Assembly (NCBI RefSeq): GCF_000376785.1
Contig: NZ_AQXX01000142.1
Location: 1-64,000 of the forward strand
Reading direction: 5' to 3'
Source of the DNA: Hahella ganghwensis DSM 17046
Lineage (GTDB): Bacteria; Pseudomonadota; Gammaproteobacteria; Pseudomonadales; Oleiphilaceae
DNA length: 64,000 bases
Shown piece after piece: positions 45,449 through 54,404 of the stretch. The position numbers and the translations under genes are program-made. Position 1 is the first letter of the stretch. The number at the start of each line of letters is the position of its first letter. Under the pieces are notes generated by a model that searched no databases, had not been told where the DNA came from, and saw only the letters and a program-made list of their open reading frames with translations.

Positions 45449-45982
45449 TTATTCGACCTGAGGAATCAGTAACACCAGATCAGTGTCCCCAGGATTCACA
45501 CCATGCTGACTCAGTAGAGTCGTAATCTGACCACGGTGATGTGTCTGATGGTTGAAGAAGTGTTGAATCAACATCCCGAAATTACGGGTCATCGCCTTGC
45601 CTGTACTGTCCATATACGGCAGAGCAAACTCCAGATCTTCTTCCTGCATGTCGCCACACCAGTCGATAATCACCTGATCCAGACGGCTACGGCGTGCGCC
45701 GAGGTCAGCAATATCAGTTTCCAGAATCTGGTCAAGGGTCTGAGGTTTGGGGAAGCTCTCCAGGTGATTCAAAGCCGGGTAGTGGCGGGGGTGATCCCGA
45801 TACCGATTCAACCAGAGAATATCTCCGACCATAACATGATTCAGAGTTCCAAGAATCGACTTAAAAAATGCCCCTCGATCCATCCAGAGCACATCCCGAC
45901 TCAACGTCCTCGCACAATCATAAATCTTGCGATTCATCCACTGATTGTATTGGGCCATCAACCGAAAATTATTCACCAGCAT
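45449..45982 (-). CDS. DinB-family protein
   Basis: A 177-residue four-helix protein of the DinB/YfiT metalloenzyme family. The three His ligands are plausible in GTLNHVMVGD, and in the C-terminal QHFFNHQTHHRGQITTLL, which is the usual DinB signature. The start is the ATG at 45982 after a full AAGGAGG site; the frame extends to 46087 but that part overlaps element B. The reaction is unknown (thiol-dependent transferase is typical of the fold). Confidence 0.88.
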   Translation of the reverse strand: MLVNNFRLMAQYNQWMNRKIYDCARTLSRDVLWMDRGAFFKSILGTLNHVMVGDILWLNRYRDHPRHYPALNHLESFPKPQTLDQILETDIADLGARRSRLDQVIIDWCGDMQEEDLEFALPYMDSTGKAMTRNFGMLIQHFFNHQTHHRGQITTLLSQHGVNPGDTDLVLLIPQVE

Positions 45983-46085
45983 CACGAACCTCCTTGATAT
46001 TCTTTGTTTTTCAAAAGCATATACCTTTACCCAGCAATAGCAAAGATGCCCTGATAAAAGTTCGCCTGAAGAAAGCTGCGCACAC

Positions 46086-46184
46086 AAGCCTCTGAGAGCT
46101 TCTGTAAAACACTAGGGTCTCCAGTTTTTAACACAACAACGGCAACGCTAATAGTTTAAAACGCAGATAGCTTTCAGAGGCTCC
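46086..46184. repeat. MITE-like element B with IS5-type ends
   Basis: A palindromic element of about 100 bp. The left end AAGCCTCTGAGAGCTTCTG and the right end read inward, GGAGCCTCTGAAAGCTATCTG, form an imperfect inverted repeat. The right end abuts the stop codon of the solute-binding protein gene. It shares internal sequence with element A and terminal sequence with the IS5 end at 271-287. Confidence 0.65.
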
Positions 46185-47900
46185 TCAGTGCCAGGCTTTA
46201 ATCGCCTCTTCATAGCTGAGCGTTTTTCCTGGAGGCCGTTCGTTACGCTCCGGTTTAGGAGCCCCAGGCCTATTAATCCAGATATCAGGATCTATTTCCA
46301 GATTCAATTTTGGCGCACAAGGGGAGTCAGAAGATAAACCAATTTCCTCCAGCTGCTTGTCCATTGCCGCCGCCAGATTCGACATTACAACGTCAACCTT
46401 CAACTCCCCGGTAACCGCCTTTGACACATGTTGCCACCAGAGCGGTGAAAGCCTCGGATAATCCGGAACATTCGTGCCTGTTGGCGTCCAGACATCACGC
46501 CCGCGTGAGCGGTAGAATTCAACGAGTCCACCGTACTGTGGTGCCCGGCGAGTCATTTCCTCAGAAAACAGATCCGACTTGCGAATAGGTGTGAGACCTT
46601 CAATCGTCTTCTTCAGCGACACGGTTTTGGAAACCGTGAACTGGGCGTATAACCAAGCCGCTTTCCGGCGCTCCAGGGGAGTACTCTTCAATAGCGTCCA
46701 GCTCCCTGCATCCTGATAGCCCGATTTCATCCCCTCTTCCCAGTAAACTCCCAGCGGGGACGGCGCCACTCGCCACTTAGGCGTACCATCCTCATTGACT
46801 ACAGGCAGCCCCGGCTGGCTGGCCTGAGCGACAAACGCGGTGTACCAGAATATCTGTTGAGCGATCTGACCTGAGGAGACCCACCGTCCAGCATCAGTGA
46901 AATTGAGGTAACGAGCTTCTGGTGGCGCAAATTTGAACCAATCCGCAAACTTGTTAATGGCGTAGATTGCCGCCGGCCCGTCCAGAGCTCCTCCACGAGC
47001 CACAGACGCCCCTACTGGTCGGCACCCATTGACACGAATTCCCCAATCATCCACCGGCAAACCATTGGGTAATCCTGCATCGCCCATTCCCGCCATGGAC
47101 AGCCACGCATCAGAAATACGCCACCCCAGGGAAGGGTCTTTCTTGCCATAATCCATATGCCCCCAAACCTGCTTGCCGTCAAGTTGCCGAACATGAACTG
47201 TAAAAAACTCAGCAATATCCTCGTAGGCCGACCAGTTCAGGGGCACTCCAAGTTCATACCCATAGATGGCCTTAAAACGCTCCCGGAGATCTTTACGGGA
47301 GAACCAGTCATACCTGAACCAATACAGATTGGCGAATTGTTGATCCGGAAGCTGGTAAATCTTTCCGTCAGGTGCCGTCGTAAAGCTCAGACCAATAAAA
47401 TCCTCCAGATCAAGAGTCGGTAGGGTAACCTCACGACCCTCTCCTTCAATAAAGTCCGAGAGTACAACCACCTCGTCACTTCGATAATGTGTACCGATCA
47501 AATCGGAATCATTGATATAGGCATCGTATATATTGACACCGGTTTCAGACTGAGCAACCAGCTTTCTGAGCAAGTCATCTTCGCCGGTCAGCTCATGAAT
47601 CACTTTAATGCCGGTGAGCTCAAAAAAGGCTCGTGAAAGAGTTACGGCCTCATACTCATGGGTATCTATTCGCTCGGACACCACATATAACGTCATACCC
47701 TCGAACGGTCTGGCAGCTTCGCTGAACCACTTCAGTTCTTTAAATTGCTGTTGGCGGGAAAGCGTGGATGGTGTAAAGAATTGGTCGATCTGATGATAAA
47801 TCTGTTTATCGGTCGCCCGGGATAGACTCACCGGCGAATAAAGAATGGCGAAAATGCCGATGACAAAAAGCCAGACAGACTGGTGTGGCAAGAAGCTCAT
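46185..47900 (-). CDS. orphan extracellular solute-binding protein, family 1
   Basis: A 571-residue periplasmic protein; the ATG at 47900 gives the most plausible signal peptide (SVWLFVIGIFAILYSPVSLS). A further in-frame ATG at 47960 adds a polar stretch. The long sugar/glycerol-type fold shows AFFELTGIKVIHELTGEDDLLRKL and AKRRKA-type C-terminal helices. Relatives of this length belong to carbohydrate or glycerol importers with adjacent permeases, which are missing here. Its stop codon lies exactly at the edge of element B. Confidence 0.75.
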   Translation of the reverse strand: MSFLPHQSVWLFVIGIFAILYSPVSLSRATDKQIYHQIDQFFTPSTLSRQQQFKELKWFSEAARPFEGMTLYVVSERIDTHEYEAVTLSRAFFELTGIKVIHELTGEDDLLRKLVAQSETGVNIYDAYINDSDLIGTHYRSDEVVVLSDFIEGEGREVTLPTLDLEDFIGLSFTTAPDGKIYQLPDQQFANLYWFRYDWFSRKDLRERFKAIYGYELGVPLNWSAYEDIAEFFTVHVRQLDGKQVWGHMDYGKKDPSLGWRISDAWLSMAGMGDAGLPNGLPVDDWGIRVNGCRPVGASVARGGALDGPAAIYAINKFADWFKFAPPEARYLNFTDAGRWVSSGQIAQQIFWYTAFVAQASQPGLPVVNEDGTPKWRVAPSPLGVYWEEGMKSGYQDAGSWTLLKSTPLERRKAAWLYAQFTVSKTVSLKKTIEGLTPIRKSDLFSEEMTRRAPQYGGLVEFYRSRGRDVWTPTGTNVPDYPRLSPLWWQHVSKAVTGELKVDVVMSNLAAAMDKQLEEIGLSSDSPCAPKLNLEIDPDIWINRPGAPKPERNERPPGKTLSYEEAIKAWH

Positions 47901-48133
47901 AGCCACTGTCTGATCGTTATTATTTTCGCAGCTCGATAGAATGTTTTTGAAGCGCTGCATTATTAACAGATCCGCTAGATTCCGATACGCTCAGCCATAG
48001 TGTGTGGTACTGAGTAAAGTATAGACATCCCTCGGGAAAAGACATCTTTGCCTCACAGAATGCGGCAAAGCCTCCAAATACAACGTCCGACAGAGCAGAC
48101 AGGTGACAACTGTCGCCTGTCTGAAGACTCGCC

Positions 48134-49153
<1,020 letters not shown>

Positions 49154-49182
49154 TTATTCCTCTTCGGGCGTCAAAAGAATAA

Positions 49183-49223
49183 AAACACCATAGCAATCCC
49201 TGCTGGAGACTGCGATGGTGTTT
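49183..49223 (-). terminator. rho-independent terminator of the BMP-type gene
   Basis: On the minus strand AACACCATCGCA pairs with TGCTATGGTGTT and is followed by a T5 run. It separates the binding-protein gene from the adenine deaminase gene. Confidence 0.8.
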
Positions 49224-49262
49224 ATAGAAGATGGTGCCTTTTTTAGAAAAGGTGATCAGAGA

Positions 49263-50360
49263 TTATTTTGGAATATTGCCTTCAATCCCTTCAACGTACC
49301 AATTCATGCCAGCCATTTCGCCATGAGGAAGAACTTCCCCTTCCTTCACTTTCAATTCTCCCTGTTGGTTCTTGAGAGGACCAGCAAACGGATGGATCTC
49401 GCCGGCCTTGATGCCCTCGATCAAAGCATTGGCCTCGTCAGCGATTTCCTTGGGAATGGAAGAATTCATACTGGCGATAACAATTTCCTCTTCAGCCATC
49501 CCTCCCCAGTAATCTTTGGGTTTCCAGGTACCGTCCATCACCTGTTGCACGGTTTCAATGTAGTGGGGTGCCCAGGAATCCACAACCGACAGCAAATGCG
49601 CCTTGGGTCCAAAGCGAGACATGTCAGATGCCTGCCCCACCGCATAAACACCACGCTGTTCAGCAATTTTCATGGCTGCCGGGCTATCAGTGTGCTGCAG
49701 GATGACATCAACCCCCTGGTCAATCATCACATTCGCAGCATCAGCTTCTTTGGCCGGATCAAACCAGGTGCTGACCCACAGAATTTTCAGCTCGTAATCC
49801 GGATTCACTTTATTCATTGCCAAACGTACAGCGTTAATATCGCGGATGACTTCCGGAATCGGGAAGGAAGCGATGTAGCCGATTTTCCCGGTTTTAGTCA
49901 TACGGGCAGCCACATACCCCGACACGTACCGACCTTCATAGGTCTTGGAAATATAGGTCCCCATATTCTTGCTGCGCTTATATCCGGTGGCATGCTCGAA
50001 TACCACTTTAGGGAACTGTCGGGCCACTTTTGCCGTCGGGTTCATAAACCCAAAAGAAGTCGTGAATATCAGGTCATGGCCGGATTTTGCCAGATTGCGA
50101 ATCACCCGTTCCGCATCAGCACCTTCCGGCACATTTTCCACATAGGTGGTTTTCACCTTGTCACCAAAATGTTTTTCGACAGCCAAACGTCCCTGGTCAT
50201 GTTGATAGGACCAGCCATGGTCCCCGATCGGGCCAACATAAACGAACCCTACTTTGAAAGGTTCATCAGCGGCCATGGTGCCTGCACTGAACAAAGACAC
50301 AGCCAGGCCGAAGCTCATAGCCAATTTACGGGTCCAATGACGGACACTGCCTTTTGACAT
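49263..50360 (-). CDS. BMP-family nucleoside/purine-binding protein
   Basis: A 365-residue periplasmic basic-membrane-protein family receptor. I use the ATG at 50360 (MSKGSVRHWTRKLAMSFGLA), giving a signal peptide cut after GTMA; the frame extends to 50414. Family features are VGFVYVGPIGDHGWSYQHD and the VDVILQHTDSPA segment. BMP proteins of this group bind nucleosides or purines. No permease is adjacent. The upstream region has two RutR-like palindromes, and the gene ends with its own terminator. Confidence 0.9.
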   Translation of the reverse strand: MSKGSVRHWTRKLAMSFGLAVSLFSAGTMAADEPFKVGFVYVGPIGDHGWSYQHDQGRLAVEKHFGDKVKTTYVENVPEGADAERVIRNLAKSGHDLIFTTSFGFMNPTAKVARQFPKVVFEHATGYKRSKNMGTYISKTYEGRYVSGYVAARMTKTGKIGYIASFPIPEVIRDINAVRLAMNKVNPDYELKILWVSTWFDPAKEADAANVMIDQGVDVILQHTDSPAAMKIAEQRGVYAVGQASDMSRFGPKAHLLSVVDSWAPHYIETVQQVMDGTWKPKDYWGGMAEEEIVIASMNSSIPKEIADEANALIEGIKAGEIHPFAGPLKNQQGELKVKEGEVLPHGEMAGMNWYVEGIEGNIPK

Positions 50361-50420
50361 GATGTATACACTCCTTTTAGTTGGAGATTGTTGGAGGTTT
50401 GGCGAATTCGCCACTTAGTT

Positions 50421-50436
50421 TTGACCACACGGTCAG
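50421..50436. promoter_or_regulatory. RutR-like palindrome, proximal
   Basis: TTGACCACACGGTCAG fits the published RutR consensus TTGACCAnnTGGTCAA at 12 of 14 fixed positions. TGACC/GGTCA is a perfect inverted repeat. It is 60 bp upstream of the BMP-type start. Confidence 0.55.
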
Positions 50437-50610
50437 GTATTCGCAATTTTAAACAAGTTTTCTATAAGGCAAATTTCTCACCACATTGGACAATCTGCCT
50501 GCATAGCGCTCTTCGAGCTCTACAACACTGGTTTCAATAGATCCGAATTGAATTCAATTGGTGCAGAGCTCCAGCAACCTGCCCCAAACAAGCGCCAGAT
50601 TTACCAAAGT

Positions 50611-50626
50611 TTGACCAATCGGACAA
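50611..50626. promoter_or_regulatory. RutR-like palindrome, distal
   Basis: TTGACCAATCGGACAA matches the same consensus at 12 of 14 fixed positions and is 190 bp from the proximal copy. It lies 72 bp after the LOG-gene stop (leftward reading). Confidence 0.45.
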
Positions 50627-50697
50627 TAGTAAACGAGAGACTGTTATTATCTTGAACACTCCGTTATCTACCTTGAACATTCACCTGCGGAGCGCAT

Positions 50698-51258
50698 TTA
50701 TTCCCATTTTGAGGCTGGAGGCTGATAGGCCCGCAGGGACTGAAGCAACTGCTCCGGATCATTTTCAATAATCAACATATCCCGATAACGTTCACGCATA
50801 AAGGACTCACCGACCATATGGTCAATAAAATCTATCAGCTTGTCGTAGTAGCCATTGACGTTCAAAAAAGCACAGGGTTTGTGATGATACCCCAGCATCG
50901 CCCAGGTCCAGGCTTCAAAAATTTCTTCCATCGTACCGGCACCACCAGGCATTGCGACAAAGGCATCGGCAATGGCAGACATCTTTGCTTTTCGCTCATG
51001 CATATCCTTGACGACGAACAAAGAAGTCAGCCCCGGATGAGCGATCTCCCGATCACGCAACGCTGTCGGAATCACACCAGTAACCTTACCCCCAGCGTTA
51101 AGTACTGCATCCGCGATAGTTCCCATCAATCCCACATGGCCACCACCGAAAACCAGCTCAGCGCCACTTTCAGCCAGCAAGGTCCCAAGCCGCACAGCCT
51201 GCTCGGCATAGACTGGCAGTCTGCCATGACCTGAACCACAAAATACCGCTACTTTCAT
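50698..51258 (-). CDS. LOG-family cytokinin riboside 5'-monophosphate phosphoribohydrolase type
   Basis: A 186-residue Rossmann-fold protein with the LOG signature PGGAGTMEEIFEAWTWAMLG and the N-terminal VAVFCGSG...GRLPVYAE segment. In bacteria LOG proteins hydrolyse nucleoside 5'-monophosphates to base plus ribose 5-phosphate, which suits this purine group. It is 54 bp downstream of the deaminase gene in the same orientation. Confidence 0.9.
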   Translation of the reverse strand: MKVAVFCGSGHGRLPVYAEQAVRLGTLLAESGAELVFGGGHVGLMGTIADAVLNAGGKVTGVIPTALRDREIAHPGLTSLFVVKDMHERKAKMSAIADAFVAMPGGAGTMEEIFEAWTWAMLGYHHKPCAFLNVNGYYDKLIDFIDHMVGESFMRERYRDMLIIENDPEQLLQSLRAYQPPASKWE

Positions 51259-51312
51259 CAGAACCCCTTAGGTTGTTTTATGGATTGCCTGGAAGCTGTT
51301 CACACCTGCACA

Positions 51313-51903
51313 TCAATTCAGAGGTATGTCCTGTGCATCCTTGTGCTTTTGATAGTTATCGGACATCACTCCGTAATGTGATTTCAGTTTTTCCAGACGC
51401 TCTCGCCATTCAGATTGCTGTTCAACAGTGCCTTGATCAACCATGTCCAGCAGATAATGTGCGGTCCAATATTGGTTCTCACGGCAGTAATGACCGTCTT
51501 TGCAGGCAAAGACTTCTTCAAGAATTTTCAAATCATGGGGAATATTGAAACTATCGCGAGAATCGAAATAGCTGAATACATAGTAGAAATTATCAAAGCC
51601 GCTCCAGGTGATGGCCGACAGGCAGAGTGAGCAGGGTTCATGGGTTGACAGAAACAGACAGTCCTTCGGATCCGGCCGGGAATCTGCCGGAAGACCCCAG
51701 AACTGATTCAGACAGGAGATTTCGCCATGAAACAAGGGGTTTTGGGTTTCCTGATTCGTAGCGGCCAGCACCAGAGAAAGATCTGATTTCCTCAGAATGG
51801 CAGCGCCGAAAACTTTATTTCCAGCTTCAGTTCCAGCTCTGGTCAGGGGAAGAATATCGCCCTCCATTACTTCAAGTAATCTGCCCGTAAGCTCTGCGCT
51901 CAT
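51313..51903 (-). CDS. nucleoside/nucleobase deaminase (CDA superfamily)
   Basis: A 196-residue zinc deaminase. The zinc motif is HGEISCLNQF with the catalytic Glu, and PCSLC (in THEPCSLCLSAITWSG). The C-terminal part after about residue 130 is longer than in tRNA-adenosine or guanine deaminases. Substrate is not certain; cytosine, guanine and adenosine derivatives are candidates. The ATG at 51903 follows GGGAGAG; an upstream in-frame ATG at 51918 would add five residues. Confidence 0.83.
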   Translation of the reverse strand: MSAELTGRLLEVMEGDILPLTRAGTEAGNKVFGAAILRKSDLSLVLAATNQETQNPLFHGEISCLNQFWGLPADSRPDPKDCLFLSTHEPCSLCLSAITWSGFDNFYYVFSYFDSRDSFNIPHDLKILEEVFACKDGHYCRENQYWTAHYLLDMVDQGTVEQQSEWRERLEKLKSHYGVMSDNYQKHKDAQDIPLN

Positions 51904-52038
51904 AATCTCTCCCATCACAACCGCGTGATTGTCTTCGTTTTTCGATAATTCATCCGGGCCTGCAGATACAGGCCCGACAACAGGGAGAGAAGATTACAAC
52001 GAATAAAGGTGAGAGCAAAGACCTGAGTCGTCCTCAGC

Positions 52039-52848
52039 TCATATTGCGCGTCGTCTGCCGCTTCCCATCACCCCGACAATGATGGACTGCATAACCAGAA
52101 GAAAAATAACAAAAACCAGGATGCTGTAGAAAGCAACCGGATTTTCGTTCTTGAAGCGAATCACTTTGTACAACCACTTATATATAAACGGGACGGCATC
52201 TTCACTAGCGTAGGAATTCATTTGACTGGCATTTCGCCCGGAGCCGCCACTCCTTCCTGAATCCGAAAAACTGACCGAACGACGCTGGTAGTCCTGCACA
52301 AAAAGATCAGCGCCAACCAGTCCACGAATTTCATCGAGCTGGGCTCCCACGGAGTTTCTGATGTTTTTGCCAAACTCTCTCACACCGCCCTGCAGCAATC
52401 CCCAGTCCTGAGCGATGGCCTCGCTATCCATGACATCACTGACACTCAGGTTTTCAGACGCCCCCCAGACCGAGTATGACAACACATCCACCGGATCCTC
52501 GGATCCGGCGATATAACCATAGCTGTCATACCCTGCCCCACCATAGACTCCAGACTCTGTACGAATATCGATAAATGAGGAATCATCCAGATACTCAACG
52601 TCCTCGAAATCATCAAAGCGAGCATTCAGCTCTGACAGGGAGGCCTCTTCAAATACTTCACCCGGCACAACAAACTCAACATTATCCGAGTAGCCTGGTT
52701 CCGAGTAGCTCGCGCCTGCTCCCACCCTGGCAGCGCTGGCCCCGGAAGTCATGCTTTCCAGTCGAGGAGCCAGTTCAATGGCATGAGACACTCCACCCAA
52801 GGACAGAAGTATCAATACAAATAAATGATGTCGATGTGTACGTTTCAT
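52039..52848 (-). CDS. secreted, C-terminally anchored protein of unknown function
   Basis: A 269-residue protein I do not recognise. It has a signal peptide (residues 6-23, ending VSHA), an acidic, Ser/Gly-rich central region of about 210 residues with many Asp/Tyr (FDDFEDVEYLDDSSF), and a C-terminal helix (about 238-261) followed by GRRRAI. This topology, periplasmic domain plus C-terminal anchor with a basic end, resembles sorting-signal proteins, but the PEP-CTERM or GlyGly-CTERM motif is absent. It stands alone between purine genes and the mrp operon. Confidence 0.6.
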   Translation of the reverse strand: MKRTHRHHLFVLILLSLGGVSHAIELAPRLESMTSGASAARVGAGASYSEPGYSDNVEFVVPGEVFEEASLSELNARFDDFEDVEYLDDSSFIDIRTESGVYGGAGYDSYGYIAGSEDPVDVLSYSVWGASENLSVSDVMDSEAIAQDWGLLQGGVREFGKNIRNSVGAQLDEIRGLVGADLFVQDYQRRSVSFSDSGRSGGSGRNASQMNSYASEDAVPFIYKWLYKVIRFKNENPVAFYSILVFVIFLLVMQSIIVGVMGSGRRRAI

Positions 52849-53206
52849 TCTCTTTTCGGACAGTCCTGTTAAGTCCGATCCGCAATCAGTCTGGCTAATG
52901 AATTCCAGATTTCAGTGACACAGTGGTCATTCAGACTGGCGGATACTAAATGCTGTTACAGCATTTTATCGGATTCTACGCTTTAGGGTTAACCCATGCA
53001 TTGGGTCTATTTTAGTTATCAATATCAGCCTAGTGCTTTTTTCTAGCCCACTTGCCAGGGAGGCAAAATAAACGCCAGAATACATTTCGGCTTAGATATC
53101 AAAAGGTTGGCAGGTGCTGGCCGATTTCAGGTGTAAAAATTATCGACATATTTGGGGGCATGGATCTTCCTTTATCATGTAAGTTCGGATAGGTATCAAA
53201 AATATT
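52849..53206. other. intergenic region with nested palindromes
   Basis: This 358-bp region upstream of 52848 and after mrpG has no open frame of note. Overlapping palindromes GGGTTAACCC (52986-52995) and ACCCATGCATTGGGT (52992-53006) are the only structure I can see. Confidence 0.45.
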
Positions 53207-53575
53207 TCAGGCGTCGTCTGCAGGAGACACTCTCTCACGAGCCTTTTCGGCGAGCTCTTTCCCTTTGGTCTTTTCAGTAAACCCAAGTTCATAGTGCAAA
53301 GCTGTTTTTGCGAGCATATGAGCGGTCACTGGTGCGGTGATAAACAAGAACAGAGTAATCAGCAGCTCATGAACACTAGGAGCACCCTTAGTGAAGCTGA
53401 TCAGCACCATTGATGCAATCAACAAACACCCCATCCCCAGCGTTGTAGCTTTTGTGGGAGCATGTAAACGGGTATAGAAATCCGGCAACCGGATTAAACC
53501 GACAGAACCAATCAACACAAAACCAGCCCCGGTAACCAGAAGAATGGAAACAAACAGCTCGACATAAAAATTCAT
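53207..53575 (-). CDS. mrpG: Mrp Na+/H+ antiporter subunit G
   Basis: A 122-residue membrane protein with three helices. The LIGSVGLIRLPDFYTRLHAPTKATTLG block is the MnhG/PhaG signature. It is the last gene of the leftward mrp operon. The C-terminal 25 residues are charged and presumably cytoplasmic. Confidence 0.93.
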   Translation of the reverse strand: MNFYVELFVSILLVTGAGFVLIGSVGLIRLPDFYTRLHAPTKATTLGMGCLLIASMVLISFTKGAPSVHELLITLFLFITAPVTAHMLAKTALHYELGFTEKTKGKELAEKARERVSPADDA

Positions 53576-53640
53576 GATTACCTCACCTCACTCAAGGCTC
53601 TTATTGGGCTGCCTATCAAGCCTCATACCAAGCTTCCCGT

Positions 53641-53910
53641 TTACTCGATGATATCGCCACGCAGCAGATACTTGCATAACGCAGCCGTTCCAACGAATCC
53701 CAACATGGCAATCAACAACGCCGCCTCAAACATCAGGGACGACTTGAGGAATATACCAAACAGGATAATCATCGCCATGCTGTTGATGTACATCGTATCA
53801 AGCGTCAGGATTCGATCTGGCACATCCGGCCCCAGATACAATCGCCAGAGATTAAGAAGTAATGCGATACACACCATTCCGGTCGCGATCGTGATTGCCC
53901 AGGTCAGCAT
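53641..53910 (-). CDS. mrpF: Mrp Na+/H+ antiporter subunit F
   Basis: An 89-residue three-helix protein with the family pattern LYLGPDVPDRILTLDTMYINSMAMIIL. It overlaps mrpE by 7 bp. Confidence 0.93.
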   Translation of the reverse strand: MLTWAITIATGMVCIALLLNLWRLYLGPDVPDRILTLDTMYINSMAMIILFGIFLKSSLMFEAALLIAMLGFVGTAALCKYLLRGDIIE

Positions 53911-54404
53911 TCGAACATCTCCCTCAGCTTCTTCTCATAACGTTGCTTGATCTGCCTGATCAGCGCCTCTTCATCCTCAAGATTCAGCACATGCACATAC
54001 AGCCACTTTCGGTCCTCAGACAACTCGGCACTAACCGTTCCCGGTGTCAGCGATATGGTGCTGGCCAGAACAGTCAAAAGAAGATCGTTGGTAATATCCA
54101 TTGGGACCGCGATCAGGGCTGGCTGCAAATTCTTCAGGGGGCCGACAATTTTAAGGGCCACTTCAATATTGGCAACCACAATGTCATACATCACCATCAG
54201 TGCATAGCGAACAGCCAATCCGTAACGGCGGATACCAGGTTGTGGTGTATGCAGCCCGGATACCAGCAACGGTATCGTAAAGGCCAGAAAAGCACCCAAC
54301 ACAATGTGACCGGGAGACACACTGTTATTCAGAATCAGCCATGACACCAGTAACAACACACTGTGCATGGGCATGGGCAATAACCGGGAAGCCAGCGACT
54401 TCAT
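53904..54404 (-). CDS. mrpE: Mrp Na+/H+ antiporter subunit E
   Basis: A 166-residue protein with two N-terminal helices and a cytoplasmic part containing ISLTPGTVSAELSEDRKWLYVHVLN, the MnhE signature. It overlaps mrpD by 4 bp. Confidence 0.93.
   Translation of the reverse strand: MKSLASRLLPMPMHSVLLLVSWLILNNSVSPGHIVLGAFLAFTIPLLVSGLHTPQPGIRRYGLAVRYALMVMYDIVVANIEVALKIVGPLKNLQPALIAVPMDITNDLLLTVLASTISLTPGTVSAELSEDRKWLYVHVLNLEDEEALIRQIKQRYEKKLREMFEC

Larger units (their letters stand above)
50361..50697. other. regulatory region upstream of the BMP-type gene
   Basis: This 337-bp region between the BMP and LOG genes contains two TTGACCA-centred palindromes, at 50421-50436 and 50611-50626. I looked for a purine riboswitch fold and saw none. 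No small gene is evident. Confidence 0.5.

Noticed and set aside
45982-46087. A longer DinB-family protein starting at 46087
   Set aside because: The extra 35 residues overlap the MITE-like element and are unlike the family, while the ATG at 45982 has a full AAGGAGG site.
49215-50357. A 380-codon open frame on the plus strand
   Set aside because: It is the antisense of the BMP-type gene, which has clear family motifs, a signal peptide and a terminator. The plus-strand translation is His/Phe-rich and matches nothing I know.
50361-50697. Purine riboswitch before the BMP-type gene
   Set aside because: I found no three-way-junction pattern with conserved loop pairs. Palindromic DNA sites explain the region better.
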